Below are positions 1 through 11,437 of a DNA stretch of 64,000 bases, piece after piece. The DNA is from Limonium bicolor. Taxonomy: Eukaryota; Streptophyta; Magnoliopsida; Caryophyllales; Plumbaginaceae. The notes under the pieces were generated by a model. The model was not told where the DNA came from, searched no databases, and saw only the letters and a list, made by a program, of their open reading frames with translations. Numbering within the stretch: position 1 is the stretch's first letter; each line of letters begins with the position of its first letter. The DNA lies in NCBI GenBank assembly GCA_023374045.1, contig CM041779.1:266052131-266116130 (forward strand), written 5' to 3'. The position numbers were made by a program, and so were the translations under genes.

Positions 1-357
1 CTGTGAGGTTTATCCATACCCGACATGACACCTGACGTTTGCATCATCAATTACTATGAACAAGGAGGGAAGCTTGGAATGCACCAGGACCGTGATGAGA
101 CGACCGAGTCCATCACCAGAGGAATACCAGTTGTATCATTTTCCATCGGCGATGATGCTGAGTTTATTATGGAGACCAGAAGAGGATGGACTAGCAAGCA
201 AGATCATCCTCAAGTCTGGGATGTGTTGTATTTGGTGGAGAGTCGAGGCTTGTATATCATGGTATTAAGAGCATTAAGCTCAATACCGCACCACCACTTA
301 GTGAACGATACCCACATCCGACCCGGCCGTTTAAATTTGACTTTTAGACAGTATTGA
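1..357 (+). pseudogene. ALKBH1-like 2-oxoglutarate/Fe(II) dioxygenase, C-terminal fragment, frameshifted
   Basis: This is the C-terminal part of a plant AlkB-homologue dioxygenase, a family that oxidatively removes methyl groups from nucleic acids. The open frame at 25-357 shows the family signature: an INYYEQGGKLGMHQDRDE segment carrying the iron-binding HxD pair (HQD), then PVVSFSIGDDAEF, and a family-like C-terminus RPGRLNLTFRQY with a stop at 355-357. The middle is broken. From about 228 the conserved IFGGESRLVYHG block, with the distal iron-binding His, lies in another frame, and the frame returns near 300. That needs two compensating indels, so the open frame lacks the distal His. An in-frame TGA lies at 4-6 and the piece runs off the window edge. 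It abuts retrotransposon pol at 518. It could be the last exon of a decayed host gene or a transduced fragment. Family assignment is confident; pseudogene status is likely. Confidence 0.82.
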
Positions 358-517
358 TGTAATAGCAGTAGCTAAGTGTGTAACCTTGTAAAATACCGTT
401 GGATGAATGAAATAAGAGTTTCCTACTTTCAAGTGTTTGTGTTCAGTTTTGTTGATACCGATAATTCATAACTTCAGGCTATAGTAATGAAAGGAGGGTA
501 CCATCTGCATCCTAGAC
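358..517. other. 3' flank of the dioxygenase fragment up to retrotransposon pol
   Basis: This is non-coding. It follows the dioxygenase stop like a 3' UTR and passes into the pol frame of the Ty3/gypsy element. I see no LTR, primer-binding site or gag here, so the element's 5' half is missing at this junction. The exact breakpoint cannot be fixed from the window. Confidence 0.5.
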
Positions 518-1092
518 ATGGCGCAAGCCAAGGAGTCTGGTAATGTCATCACAGGTATGACAGTTACAAACAACAGTGAATTAGTGATTTATTGGGACTC
601 GATGCTAATACGAGAGATAATCTCAGGTACCTTTCCTATTGATGGTATTAGTGCTTCCGTATTGTTCGACTCAGGAGCTTCGCATTCTTTCATTTCCTCG
701 ACGTTTGCTAGAAGCTGGGGGCCACCCCCGAACAGCTTTCAGACTTTTCAGTCACCCTTCCTTCGAAGGAGAAAGTAGGTTGCACTAGACAGTATACAGG
801 GTTAGAGATCAGCATTATGACTGAGACCTTCCCCATTGATCTAATTGAGTTCAAGAATTTGGGTTTTGACATCATAGTGGGCATGGATTGGCTACAGAAG
901 CATAGGGGCCGCCTTCATTGCGCAGAGCATCGACTACTACTGAAGGGGCCGAGCGGCAAGACAGTGTCATACCGCAGTGTGAGGAGAGAGCCGACTGTCA
1001 AGATCGTGTCAGCATTGTCCCTGATGAAGGATGTTAGGAAGGGCCGACAAGCCTTCCTCTGTTATGTACAGGACACGAGACAGAGCGCGTGA
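518..1092 (+). pseudogene. Ty3/gypsy aspartic protease region
   Basis: This is the retropepsin part of pol, which cuts the Gag-Pol polyprotein. The catalytic motif is VLFDSGASHSF near residue 48 of the first open frame (518-778). The second half (817-1092) continues in another frame with FDIIVGMDWLQKHRG, the usual second conserved block of plant retropepsins. The shift lies near 715-725, where G and C homopolymers adjoin. A second shift near 1080 separates this region from the RT frame. About 24 extra residues in front of the GTFPI segment are explained by a 72-bp GT-AG insert (555-626). Confidence 0.85.
555..626 (+). other. Candidate 72-bp spliceosomal intron in the protease frame
   Basis: The sequence reads ATCACAG|GTATGACAG at the left and AATCTCAG|GTACC at the right. 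Removing 555-626 joins NVITG directly to TFPIDGIS, the normal spacing before the DSG motif in this family. The segment is 72 bp, so the frame is kept with or without removal. A relative at 53924-55323 has three more short GT-AG segments in gag. Confidence 0.5.
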
Positions 1093-1942
1093 CGGACGTA
1101 GACATTCCAGTCGTGGTAGATTTTCCCGACTTATTTCCTGATGAGCTGCCAGGCATGCCGCCTGTGCGCGAGGTTGAGTTCGCCGTCGACTTGTTGCCAG
1201 GTACGGGCCCCATTGCTAAGGCACCCTACCGTATGGCACCGGCTGAGATGAGGGAGCTGAAGCTACAGCTGGAGGACCTCCTCGACAAGGGATTCATCCG
1301 ACCTAGTGTTTCTCCTTGGGGTGCTCCAGTGCTGTTCGTCAAGAAAAGGACGGCAGTATGCGACTCTGCATCGACTACCGCGAGCTTAATGCGGTTACAG
1401 TCAAGAACAAGTACCCATTACCACGGATAGATGATTTGTTTGATCAGCTGAGAGGAGCCAGTGTGTTCTCGAAGATAGACCTCAGATCTGGCTACCATCA
1501 GATTAGGATTGCAGAGGGTGACATTGAGAAGACAGCTTTCAGGACACGGTATGGACACTATGAGTTCACCGTTATGCCATTCGGACTGACGAATGCGCCA
1601 GCCATATTCATGGACTTGATGAACCGACTTTTTAGAGAGCATCTTGATAGTTCAGTTGTAGTCTTCATCGACGATATTCTGATCTATTCAAAAACCAAGG
1701 AAGATCATGAGTTCCATTTGAGACAGGTGTTGAATATTATGAGAGTGAACCAACTGTATGCCAAACTCTCTAAGTGTGAGTTCTGGTTAGACAGCGTGTC
1801 ATTTCTAGGACACATTATATCAGCTAGCGGCATATCTGTAGATCCTGCTAAGATTGAGGCAGTAAGAGTTGGCCAAGGCCGAAGACAGTCACAGACGTCC
1901 GTAGCTTCCTGGGTTTGGCAGGGTATTATCGAAGATTTGTGA
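1089..1942 (+). pseudogene. Ty3/gypsy reverse transcriptase, frameshifted
   Basis: This is the RT domain. It opens with [20 protein letters not shown] and [13 protein letters not shown], continues with [20 protein letters not shown] and [14 protein letters not shown], and contains [12 protein letters not shown]. The catalytic box reads [12 protein letters not shown], a normal Ty3/gypsy variant of YxDD. The frame breaks near 1345, in an A-run before [12 protein letters not shown], and again near 1870, after KIEAVR, so no single frame spans the enzyme. The C-terminal connection ([16 protein letters not shown]) is present. Confidence 0.92.
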
Positions 1943-2595
1943 AGGACTTCTCCAAGGAAGCCAAACCAATGACTAATCTAATGAAGAAGGAATCCCAGTT
2001 CTTATGGTCTGCAGAGTGTGAGCAGTCCTTTCAGACGCTGAAGGATCTCCTGACATCAGCGCCCGTTCTTACTATCCCTGAGGGCACTGATGGGTTCGAG
2101 GTATACTGTGATGCCTCTGGAACCGGTCTAGGCTGTGTGCTTATGCAGCACGGGAAGGTAGTTGCTTACGCATCCCGACAGCTGAAGAAGCATGAGGTGA
2201 ATTACCCCACACATGACCTTGAGTTAGGCGCAGTAGTCTTCGCTTTGAAGATCTGGCGACATTATTTGTATGGTGTGACAGTCACTATCTACTCTGATCA
2301 CAAGAGTCTACAGCATCTCTTCTCGCAGAAGGAGCTGAACATGCGACAGAGAAGATGGGTCGAGTTCTTGAAGGACTACGATATAGACCTGAGGTACAAA
2401 GAGGGCAAGGCGAATGTGGTAGCTGATGCCCTGAGCCGCAGAGCTCATTCATTGTTCACTTTATTAGCAAACAGCAGTATGATTGATGAGATACGAGCTG
2501 CACAGGAGAGCGATCACTATATGCAGAGTATCAGGCAGAAAATGATAGATGGTTGTTTTGAGAGGCTAAAATATGACTTGCGAACTGTGCGATGA
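1915..2595 (+). pseudogene. Ty3/gypsy RNase H region
   Basis: The frame starts in the RT-RNase H connection ([17 protein letters not shown]) and carries the RNase H core. The first Asp lies in [15 protein letters not shown], followed by [36 protein letters not shown] and the final [12 protein letters not shown] motif. This domain degrades the RNA strand during reverse transcription. It is uninterrupted until TGA at 2593-2595; the same frame resumes at 2599 as integrase, so one nonsense codon separates the two. Confidence 0.92.
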
Positions 2596-2598
2596 TGC

Positions 2599-3921
2599 AT
2601 GATTCGACTGAAGGGCCGTTTGTGTATTCCGGAGTCGTCTCCTGATCTGAAGGAGAAGATACTCCAAGAGGCTCATTGCTCGTCCTTATCCGTCCACCCT
2701 GGTTCGTCGAAGATGTATAAGGATTTGAAGGTTCATTTCTGGTGGAGCGGGATGAAGAAGGATGTAGCTGAGTATGTGGCTAGATGCTTGACCTGCCAGA
2801 AGGTTAAGTTTGAGCATAGGAGACCCGGAGGTTTAGTGCAGTCTATGCCTATTCCTTGTTGGAAGTTCGAGGACATTTCGATGGATTTCATTGTCGGTCT
2901 CCCACCGACTAAGGGAGGACTGAACACGATTTGGGTCATAGTGGACCGTCTGACGAAGGTGGCAAAGTTTATTGCGATGAGGGATACCTGGAACGTCCCG
3001 AAGTTAGCGGACTTGTTCCAGAAGGAGGTGATCCGGCACCATGGTGTGCCAAAGACTATTGTTTCTGATAGGGACCCTCGATTTTTGTCCAGATTCTGGG
3101 GACAGGTTCAGGAAGCCTTGGGTACAAAGTTGAAGCTTAGTACGGCGTTCCATCCACAGACCGACGGTCAGAGTGAGAGGACCATCCAGACACTGGAGGA
3201 CATGCTGAGAGCATGTGCCTTAGATTTTCAGGGGAGTTGGTTAGAGCGACTACATCTGATAGAGTTCGCCTACAACAACAGCTACCACTCCTCGATACAG
3301 ATGCCACCATTTCAGGCACTTTATGGTAGACCGTGTAGGACTCCTTTATGCTGGGATGAGACCAGCGAGACTACGCTCCTAGGACCAGAGTACCTAGAGC
3401 AGATTAAGGAGGATGTTCTACAGATTCGCAAGAATATGAAGGCAGCTCAGGACCGGCAGAAATCTTATGCAGACACCAGAAGGAGGGACATTGAGTTCAC
3501 TACCGATGATATGGTATTCCTTAGAGTGTCACCCATGAAGGGGATATTCCGGTTTGGACAGAAGGGCAAGTTGAGCCCAAAGTATGTTGGACCTTATGCG
3601 ATTAGGGAGCGAGTGGGCCCATTAGCCTACAGACTGGATTTACCAGCAGAGCTCGGGAGGGTGCACGACGTTTTCCACGTTTCACAGTTGAAGAGGTATG
3701 TGCCCCACCCATCGCACGTTTTGCAGCCAGAGACTTTAGAGTTGGACCCTGCTCTACGATATGAGGAAGTACCACTCCGCATTCTCGATACGAAGACGAG
3801 ACAGACTAGGAACAAGACCGTTAGCATGGTCAAGGTTCTCTGGTCGAACCATGAGGTGGAGGAGGCCACATGGGAGTTAGAGGACTCCATGAGAGCGAAG
3901 TACCCAGCACTCTTCGAGTAG
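2599..3921 (+). CDS. Ty3/gypsy integrase with chromodomain-like tail
   Basis: This 440-residue open frame is the integrase end of pol. The zinc-binding HHCC set is H26, H33, C63 and C66. The catalytic DDE triad is D96 (MDFIVGLP), D157 (VSDRDPRF) and E193 (GQSERTIQTLEDML), with the expected 35-residue spacing between the last two. A GPY/F-like module follows (LSPKYVGPYAIRERVGPLAY). The C-terminus, VKVLWSNHEVEEATWELEDS, resembles the chromodomain remnant of Tekay/Del chromoviruses, which directs insertion into heterochromatin. It is the best-preserved part of the element but has no start of its own, because it depends on the broken upstream frame. Confidence 0.93.
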   Translation: MIRLKGRLCIPESSPDLKEKILQEAHCSSLSVHPGSSKMYKDLKVHFWWSGMKKDVAEYVARCLTCQKVKFEHRRPGGLVQSMPIPCWKFEDISMDFIVGLPPTKGGLNTIWVIVDRLTKVAKFIAMRDTWNVPKLADLFQKEVIRHHGVPKTIVSDRDPRFLSRFWGQVQEALGTKLKLSTAFHPQTDGQSERTIQTLEDMLRACALDFQGSWLERLHLIEFAYNNSYHSSIQMPPFQALYGRPCRTPLCWDETSETTLLGPEYLEQIKEDVLQIRKNMKAAQDRQKSYADTRRRDIEFTTDDMVFLRVSPMKGIFRFGQKGKLSPKYVGPYAIRERVGPLAYRLDLPAELGRVHDVFHVSQLKRYVPHPSHVLQPETLELDPALRYEEVPLRILDTKTRQTRNKTVSMVKVLWSNHEVEEATWELEDSMRAKYPALFE

Positions 3922-3957
3922 TAGCTGTGTTACTTGTACGGGTTCGTGGTCAAACCC

Positions 3958-3975
3958 TTTTTAAGGGGGGTAGAC
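3958..3975 (+). other. Upstream polypurine-tract-like motif
   Basis: The motif CTTTTTAAGGGGGGTAGA follows the integrase stop by about 35 bp. It nearly duplicates the tract that abuts the 3' LTR at 4349-4365. The same two-copy arrangement occurs in the elements at 57531/58186 and, on minus, 44099/42872. Confidence 0.7.
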
Positions 3976-4348
3976 ACCACTTGGCTTGCGCACATGTTTG
4001 TGCATTAGGTTTTGTTTTGTGTTGTGTTTTGTTGGTATGCTGCGTCATACATGTGGTTTGGACGATTGTATGTGTATGATACATTTTATGTATGTATGTG
4101 CCTTGGTGCACCTGGTTGAATGTATATAGTACCGCTGAGTACTTTTGATCGATGAATGAGATGTGCACTTTGTAGTGCTGTGTTGTGAATGAGTATACCA
4201 TGAGTTTAATTATTTAATATATGTTGTATGCATAGACTAGGTTTGAACCTAGTGGGAGTTACTCCCTAGCAATGGACTGTTTGGTTACTTAGTGGAACTT
4301 GATTCCTTAGGTGAACTGTAGAGGATTAAGGACTTCGGGACGAAGCCT

Positions 4349-4365
4349 TTTTAAGGGGGGTAGAC
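4349..4365 (+). other. Polypurine tract next to the 3' LTR
   Basis: TTTTTAAGGGGGGTAGAC ends immediately before the LTR start TGAAATACCCC. This is the normal position for the plus-strand primer used in reverse transcription. Confidence 0.85.
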
Positions 4366-7300
4366 TGAAATACCCCTAATCTTTAAAATATAATTAAATG
4401 ATCTATTAATGATCTAAGATGATTATTAAACATCTAAATATTATTGGGGAACAATCTATAAGATCTCAACAAGGCAAAACACGCCTTAAGATCGGTAAAG
4501 CCAAAAATGTGCTTTAAGACGCCATGAAGGTTGTATGACCCCAAGTAGGATCCAAAGTGGATTCCTAAGTATTATAATGAATCAAGGAACACAATAAGAC
4601 CATTCTCAAAGAGAACTAAGCTCAGGAACATCCTGTGACACAAAAATGTGCGCTAAAACTCCTTAAAGCACGTTTTTGTGAGATTGCCTTTTTAATTGAT
4701 TTTAATAGGCTTAAAAATTATAAATATCCTTAAATATGATATATAATCATATTATATCATATTAGGAATTTAATTCCAGAAATTTACGAATTTTTACAAA
4801 TTTAATATTAAAATATTAATAAAACCCTAAAGTGGGGCCCGCATGAGTCAACATTGACCAAGCATGGTCAATGGTCAATTAATTGACTCATTTGAATCAT
4901 GGTGGCCGGCTGCAATAAGAGAGGAGGCTGCTTAATTTCCTTGATTGACAATAATGCTACCTAATGTAAGACTTTTTCAAAATAATGTTACTTTTTACAT
5001 TATTTTCAAACTTTACTTACCTTTCCCATCTTCTCCTTCCTCCTTGTCCGATTCCTCTCATCCCAGCCGAGCCCTCTCCTTCCTCTCAAGCTCTCCAAGC
5101 TTGTTCTTGGCCATGGAAGGCAAGTCTAGCTCCTAAGCTCCTAATGTAAGTGTTTTAATGTCATTTTTAGCTCTTTTTCTTCATCTTTTCACCACCAACA
5201 CCTAAAATTCGTGGCTCATCTATTCCTATGGCTTATTCTCAGTGTTCTAAGGTTAGAACAAGAGCTAAACTCGGTTGAGACCAGTAGAGGGACCAAGGTT
5301 GTCCAAATCTACATTTTAAGGTAAAAATGTGCTTTAAGCTCATAACTTTTGATTCCCTTCGAGTTTGGCTGTGAAATTTTGGTCATAGACTCATCTTCAT
5401 CTCCTTTTCATGTGGGATCTGTTGGTTAGCCATTTGGAGCAAGGGTGACCGAGATCCAAGAGAAATACTCTCTTTTAAGGCATTTTTCCAAGGTAAAACC
5501 TAATAACAAGGTAGGATTTCGAGATCTAACTATTCCCTATGTTAATATGGTAGATCTAACACCTTGTGGTGTGTTTGGTTCAGGTCGAAAATACCTAGAA
5601 CTCCCCTTGCATTTTTAAGGTGATTTTTGCCTTAAATCTTACATTAATTATTCCTTATGGTTAAGCTCATGCTTGGAGTGTAACCATATCTTATTTTTGT
5701 GTATTAAACATGTCTAAATCAAGTGGTGAATTTTCCTACAAGTGACCGAGCCTATACAAGGATAGATCAAGGTATAAACACCTTAAACTTATGATTTTTG
5801 CAATCTCTAAGTATATATATATATATGGCCGAGAGTGAACATACACATATAGGTCATATTGACCTAAAAATGTAAAAAAAATGGCTAAGATAAATTAAGC
5901 TAGTCATTTAAGAGATTTAATTAACATAATGGTCAAATTATGACATTATGTGGAAAAATAATTAAACCATGGAGAGGCCGAATATATATGCTATATTTTG
6001 AGACATTTATTGTGTAATTTATTTTGCAAGATCAAGGTTGTAATAAGGCCATGTCATTAGGCCATTTTAATTTAAGTTTATAAGCTTATTTAGTTTTATT
6101 TATGCTTATAATTAAAGTTGGGGCCAATTCGTAATTATTAAGGAATTAGAAAAGCCGTGGGTAATTTAGAGCAATTTAGGGTTTTTAAATGAATTTAATA
6201 AAAATTATAACATTTTATAAAGTTTTGGGTCAAAATTGTAAAAATAGAAAAGTATAGGTCATTATTTGTAATTACCGAAAATTGGTTCCCATTTGGTATT
6301 AGGGGTCAAAGTTGACTATATAGGAGACTTTGACCAAGTTTAGAAAATTTAAGAAATTAAAATACTACCTTATAATGAGATACTTATTAAATTGTAAAAG
6401 ATTTATAAGGTTTGGGGTGGTAATGTAATTACCGAGAATTAAGGGTAGTAAATGGAGTTTAGTAAAGTCCTTAAGTTATTAGAAATTTTTAGAAGTTTAT
6501 TTGGTTAAATTTGGAGTTCATGTGAATTATATAAGTATAATATATGGTATTTATGACATTGTTATAAATAGGTAACAAATGTATAAAAACCGTGAATTAA
6601 AAGAAGTATAAGGTTAGGAATAATGTTTATAACCTTTTGGTATAGTTTGGTAATTTTTGGAATGGTATATAAGGTTTTATAAAGATATATGTATAATATA
6701 TAGTTTTAATGGGGTTAGAAAACTATGTATTATAAATTGGAATTGAATTGTGAGTTTATAGAAGTTTAATGGTTATAAGTGAAAACCGAAAATACTAAGG
6801 CTGTTTGGTATTTAAAAACAAATATAACTATAGGTTATAATTGTTTTAATGATTTAAATGTCATAAGATATGTTATATAACTATAAGATGACATTATATT
6901 AATTAAGAGGTGGATTTTATAAATATTTAAGAACATAGGTGCTGTTCGAAAATAATAACATTTTTAAATGGAATTTATAATATGGTTTTTAATGTTATAA
7001 GAGTTATAACATTTATAATATAAGAGATATTCATTAAAAAGAATGAATATAGATTATGAGACTTACCATATAATAAATAGTTCCATAATACACACATATA
7101 AATAAATATATGTAATGTAGAAAATGTGACATGGTTCAATAATCATAAATTATCATAATTAAAATGATAATAGTTAAGGAGAAAAGAATTATAAACATTA
7201 GATATGGAAATTCTAAAGTTAAGAGTATTCATGGGATAATAAGGATCCTAGATATTAAGAGTATAGTTTACAGATGAATTATACCACATGAAATATAAAA

Positions 7301-9065
7301 AAAAGAGACAAACCTTAGAAAAATAAATACTAAGGTAAGATGCATAGTGCATGACAAAGGATCACACATACAATAATGAAACAAACTGTATGATGTACAA
7401 ACAAACATTAAGTTACATGCGATAACAAGTTTAACAACAACTATACTAATATACAAACAAGACTACGCGTGTAATATAACACCTTTTCCCAATCTCGAGT
7501 TAAACCTAAAACCCGACAACATTGATAGTTAATAACGGGGGGTTAACCGGGAGGTGTTAGTGACGGTACGGGGTACCGTAGGATTGTGTTGTTATACAGT
7601 ATGCTAATCAGTAGCATTGTGTATTGTTTAGTTCGTTAGAGACTACACAAGGAGCATAGGATCTTGCTGATTCATACTCCACCGTAATACACCAGGGTGA
7701 ACGGTATGTTGTTATGTGTCTCTGATTGTCTCTGAGGGCTTCCTCAGTTCAGACTTCTGTGTGATCTGTGATAAGATTGTTTGTCTGAATGTTTAATTTA
7801 ATATGCATGATCTTTATATTTATAGCTGCTCATTATTTACTGTTGATGAGTTAACAGTATTGGTTCGTATATAAGAACCTATATATAAAACGAACTAGCG
7901 GCTATGGTGCTATCTTATACGAAAAATAAGGAACGTCAGAAAAACGTTGTAGCACTAGGATAATAATACATATATATTATCCAAGACTTTCATACGGAGC
8001 ATTGGCCTTTCTATACGCCGCTCTCGTATCTAACACTGGATCCCGAGTTTACAGACTCCGGATTGGACTAATGATCTTGGTCTGCTGTGTTAGAAAATTT
8101 GGTAATGCGATGCGATGGTATAATTAAGTAAATAATGAATGGAAGTAAAGCCAAGAGGATGTGGCTCTTGGTGCGCGCTGTGATCACAAAAACGATACCA
8201 GGATGTCCGCGTACGGGTTCGTAAGTGTCAAGAAAATTTCCCGTGAGCTAGAATGGCTCGTTGGTCGGAGACTACCGTTGGAGTGGCTACTGCCGTGGGT
8301 GACCCGCCATAATATATGGGTAACTAGAGACATGTCGTTTTAATGAGACAATGTCACTAGGTATAACTGAACAATAATACATTTGAGAATTATACAGTGG
8401 CGAACAATATTGGCTTCTACACCATGGACGAGAATTAATACTTATTGTTATTCTCGTTGTTTCGCTTATTGTTCATTGGTTATACTTGTGGTATATTATG
8501 TGTGTTGATGGTTGTGTTGTTGTATGGATTACTGTTGTTTATTTTACAGTTTATATATTAAAATGGTATTGCATGTAATGAACCTCATGCTCTCGACCAA
8601 ATAATTGAGGGGTCTTTGGGGGCATGACGGGGCATGTGATGACATACTCAGCAGGGGCTGATTCCATACCACAAACCATCTTTATTTCAGGTGATTAGCT
8701 GGTGGGTCGCAGCGAGACGTGACCATTGTGATATTACAGTTGGTTTAGACTTGGTACGGTGTGATACTCAGGTTGTTTTGGACTCGGGTTGTTTAACCGA
8801 GGTGTATTTGGTTTAGATGCTCACGGTATGTAATAATTGTTGATGTTAGATTTGTTTTAAGTTGTTTAAGTTCTACTATCTATCTCTTGTGGTCACTGCG
8901 GGAATACGTTTCGCAAGTTGATTATCAGGTAAATCGTTATCACCCGTATGGGCGAGTGATAACAGTGACACCAGTAGGGCGATAGTTTATTATTTACCGC
9001 TGCGAGATATTATTGTGCGCGACTTCTATAGGATTACTAGGAACCGGTTTAGTAGGGGTGTTACA
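4366..9065 (+). repeat. 3' LTR, about 4.7 kb, Tekay-like element
   Basis: The LTR starts TGAAATACCCC and ends GGGGTGTTACA. Both ends match the LTRs at 58203-63399, and internal blocks also match (the AAAATGTGCTTTAAG motif near 5327 and 35035; GGCATACTCAGC-like sequence near 8645 and 53260). The middle (about 5800-7500) is strongly AT-rich. I find no credible gene inside: the short open frames at 7268-7456, 8161-8343 and 9013-9324 have no recognisable domain. There is no partner LTR in the window, so its age cannot be judged. Confidence 0.82.
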
Positions 9066-10057
9066 AAGATGCTTTTATAGTATTTTGCACAGCACTACCC
9101 CACACCAAATAGTAACATTTTCTGGTTCCAGTTCTGGATCCTTGCGGTTTCAAGGTGGTTCCGATTCCGAGTCGAATACGGTTTGGGCCCTAATCTCAAA
9201 GAGAAGATTTGAGACCACTTCGGTTAGTGACAGGTCCTGTTCCAAACTAGTTCCAGCTGATTCCGGGTCTAGCCAGTTTCAGTTCATGTCCGTTTCAGTT
9301 CTACCGGTTCCGATTGGAACCTAACACGTTAACCACCATTAATTTGAGATTAGATTAATTTCAGGCCACTATCATTTTGAATCATTCAGGTTAGATAAGT
9401 TTTAAGATCATATTAGTTTTTGATTCAGGCTTTTGGACTTAATATATTTAAACAATTTTAGATTGCCATCTTCGAGCACGGTTAAAACGTAAAGCTTAGA
9501 GTTGGGTCTAATTATGCCAAAGTGTACACCACCCATCAAAATAGTCTGCTTTGACGCTCAAAAGCCCTGAGAATCAGCTATTCATTTGCAAGTCGGTGTG
9601 ACTTAAACAATATGTTAAACTAAAAACCATCCCCAAATATCCCTGGAAGAATAGTTAACAATGATCCAGAATGCAAGAATTCTATAGCCCATGGAGTATT
9701 GCACACAATACAGCTCAAAAAAAATTTCTGAAATGGGACCAAGAAGTCCCTGAATCAATCACTTACCTTACCAAATGTTGTAAAGACATTTCGAACAGAT
9801 TACACAGGGGGTAGTTGAAAAATCATATTGTTACGTCATCTATAGCTACCGGTAATGTTAGTAAGAGATTTGGACAAGTGTATAGTTGGAGGTGAGTTGT
9901 ATTTGGGGGCTTGTTATGCCAGAGTGGTTGTTACGACTGCTTACAATATTCTGTTACAGGCTGGGTGACTGACTGATTGTTAATGCGTGCGTGAGTTGGT
10001 ATTTAAAGGAGAGAGATTATAGTTGTAAGGAATATGACAAAATAAATGTAGTTCCTC
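9066..10057. other. Non-coding, includes a TTCC/GGTTCC-rich stretch
   Basis: No gene is recognisable. From 9120 to 9320 the DNA is rich in GGTTCC/GATTCCG-type words, a low-complexity pattern. Near 9632-9720 a stretch beginning CCCCAAATATCCC resembles the DNA downstream of the PILS gene at 11474-11590. Confidence 0.5.
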
Positions 10058-11437
10058 TGTTTTCTTCGATGATATTCTTATATACAGCAAGAACGTTAAG
10101 GATCATTTACAGCATCTTAGAGAAGTTTTTGCTCTTCTATCAAGCAATCAGTTAAAAGTTAATCTGAAGAAAAACAATTTTCCGAAGTCTAAGCTTGGTT
10201 ACTTGGGTCATATATTCTCTAAAAAATGTGTAGAGGTTGATCTAGAAAAGATCAAATGTATGATGACCTGGTCAGTCCCTTGTTCGGTCGAAGAGTTAAG
10301 AGCTTTTTTAGGCCTTACTGGGTATTACCGAAAGTTTGTTCAAAATTATGGTATAATTGTTGCTCCCCTTACTGCTTTATTGAGGAAAGACTCGTTTAAG
10401 TGAGATGAGTTTGCCCATTTAGCTTGAGCAGCTGAAAGTTGCTTTTTCATCAGTTCCGGTATTGGCTTCTTTAGAATTTGATGCTTTTGAGTTAGATATT
10501 GATGCTACATATGCAAGGGTATTGTTGTGGTTCTGATACAGCAAAGCAAATGAATAGCATTCTTAAGCTAGCCTTTCTCTCTACGAGCTCAATCCAAACC
10601 AGTTTATGAAAAAGAGCTCATGGCGGTAGTCTTTGTTGTTCAGAAATAGAGACACTACTTATTGGGCAAATATTTCGTGATTCGTACCGATCATTAAGTT
10701 TGAAGTATCTTTGTAAGCAACAAATATTATCTGAGCAGTATAAGTGGGTTACCAAACTTCTTGGCTTCAACTTTGAGATTTGTTATAGATCGGGGAAGGA
10801 AAATGTGGTTGCTGAACATTATCTCAAGAAGGTAGTTCCTCCCTGTATCCTTTGGAAAATGGTTGATGGAGAACTGGAAAATGATCTTAGAAAAATTGTA
10901 CAAAAGCTACTAGTATCGATTGTCATCCATCCTGATTATGTGTTGAAGCATGGTCATATATTCTATAGGGATAATCTTGTTTTGTCTAGTTCCTCTTAGC
11001 TTACTCATGCTATTTTGAAGGAATTTAATGCTACTCCTTCTGGTGGCCACTCAGGTAAATTAAGAACATTCAAGTGACTTTCAGCAGTGGATTTTGGATT
11101 CAAGTGAATTTCGGCGGTGGATTTAGGATTTGTATTTGTATGTTGCCTATTGTGATGTTTGTCAACGAGTCAAGTATAATGCTTTGTCACTAGCAGGGTT
11201 GTTGCAGACTTTACCAATTCCACAGCGGGTTTGGGAGGATATTTGAATGGATTTTGTGACTGGGCTGTCAAAGATTAGGTCGATGAATACGGTTTTGGTT
11301 GTTGTGGATCGTTTCACAAGATTTGTTCATTTCTTACCCTTGAGGCATCCTTATTCTGCAAAGTATGTTGCTGCGAGGTGGTGCGCTTACATGTGTCGGA
11401 TAGGGATCTTATATTTCTTAGCAACTTTTGGATGAAG
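10058..11437 (+). pseudogene. Decayed Ty3/gypsy pol fragment (RT, RNase H, integrase)
   Basis: The fragment starts inside the RT active site ([19 protein letters not shown]) and continues through the connection domain (GYLGHIFSKKCVEVD, FLGLTGYYRKFV). The RNase H remnant includes ELMAVVFVVQK and YRSGKENVVAEH, where the usual VADALSR has become VAEHYLK. It ends in integrase with [19 protein letters not shown], then MDFVTGLSKIRSMNTVLVVVD and FVHFLPLRHPYSAKYVA. Several stops and shifts break the frame, and a 31-bp imperfect tandem duplication lies at about 11071-11131. No LTRs are seen. Word choice differs from the 518-3921 pol, so it is a different, older family. It lies downstream of the PILS gene, which reads toward it. 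Confidence 0.85.

Larger units (their letters stand above)
518..9065 (+). mobile_element. Tekay/Del-like Ty3/gypsy retrotransposon, 5'-incomplete (pol + 3' LTR)
   Basis: Domain order is protease, reverse transcriptase, RNase H, integrase and a C-terminal chromodomain-like tail, which is the Ty3/gypsy order with a chromovirus ending. The pol block is followed by two copies of a polypurine tract and then an LTR that starts TGAAATACCCC at 4366 and ends GGGGTGTTACA at 9065. Gag, primer-binding site and 5' LTR are absent: a dioxygenase fragment sits where they should be. At least four frameshifts and one nonsense codon make it non-autonomous. LTR ends and flanking motifs match those of the gag-only element at 33948-63399, so the two are relatives. 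Confidence 0.88.
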
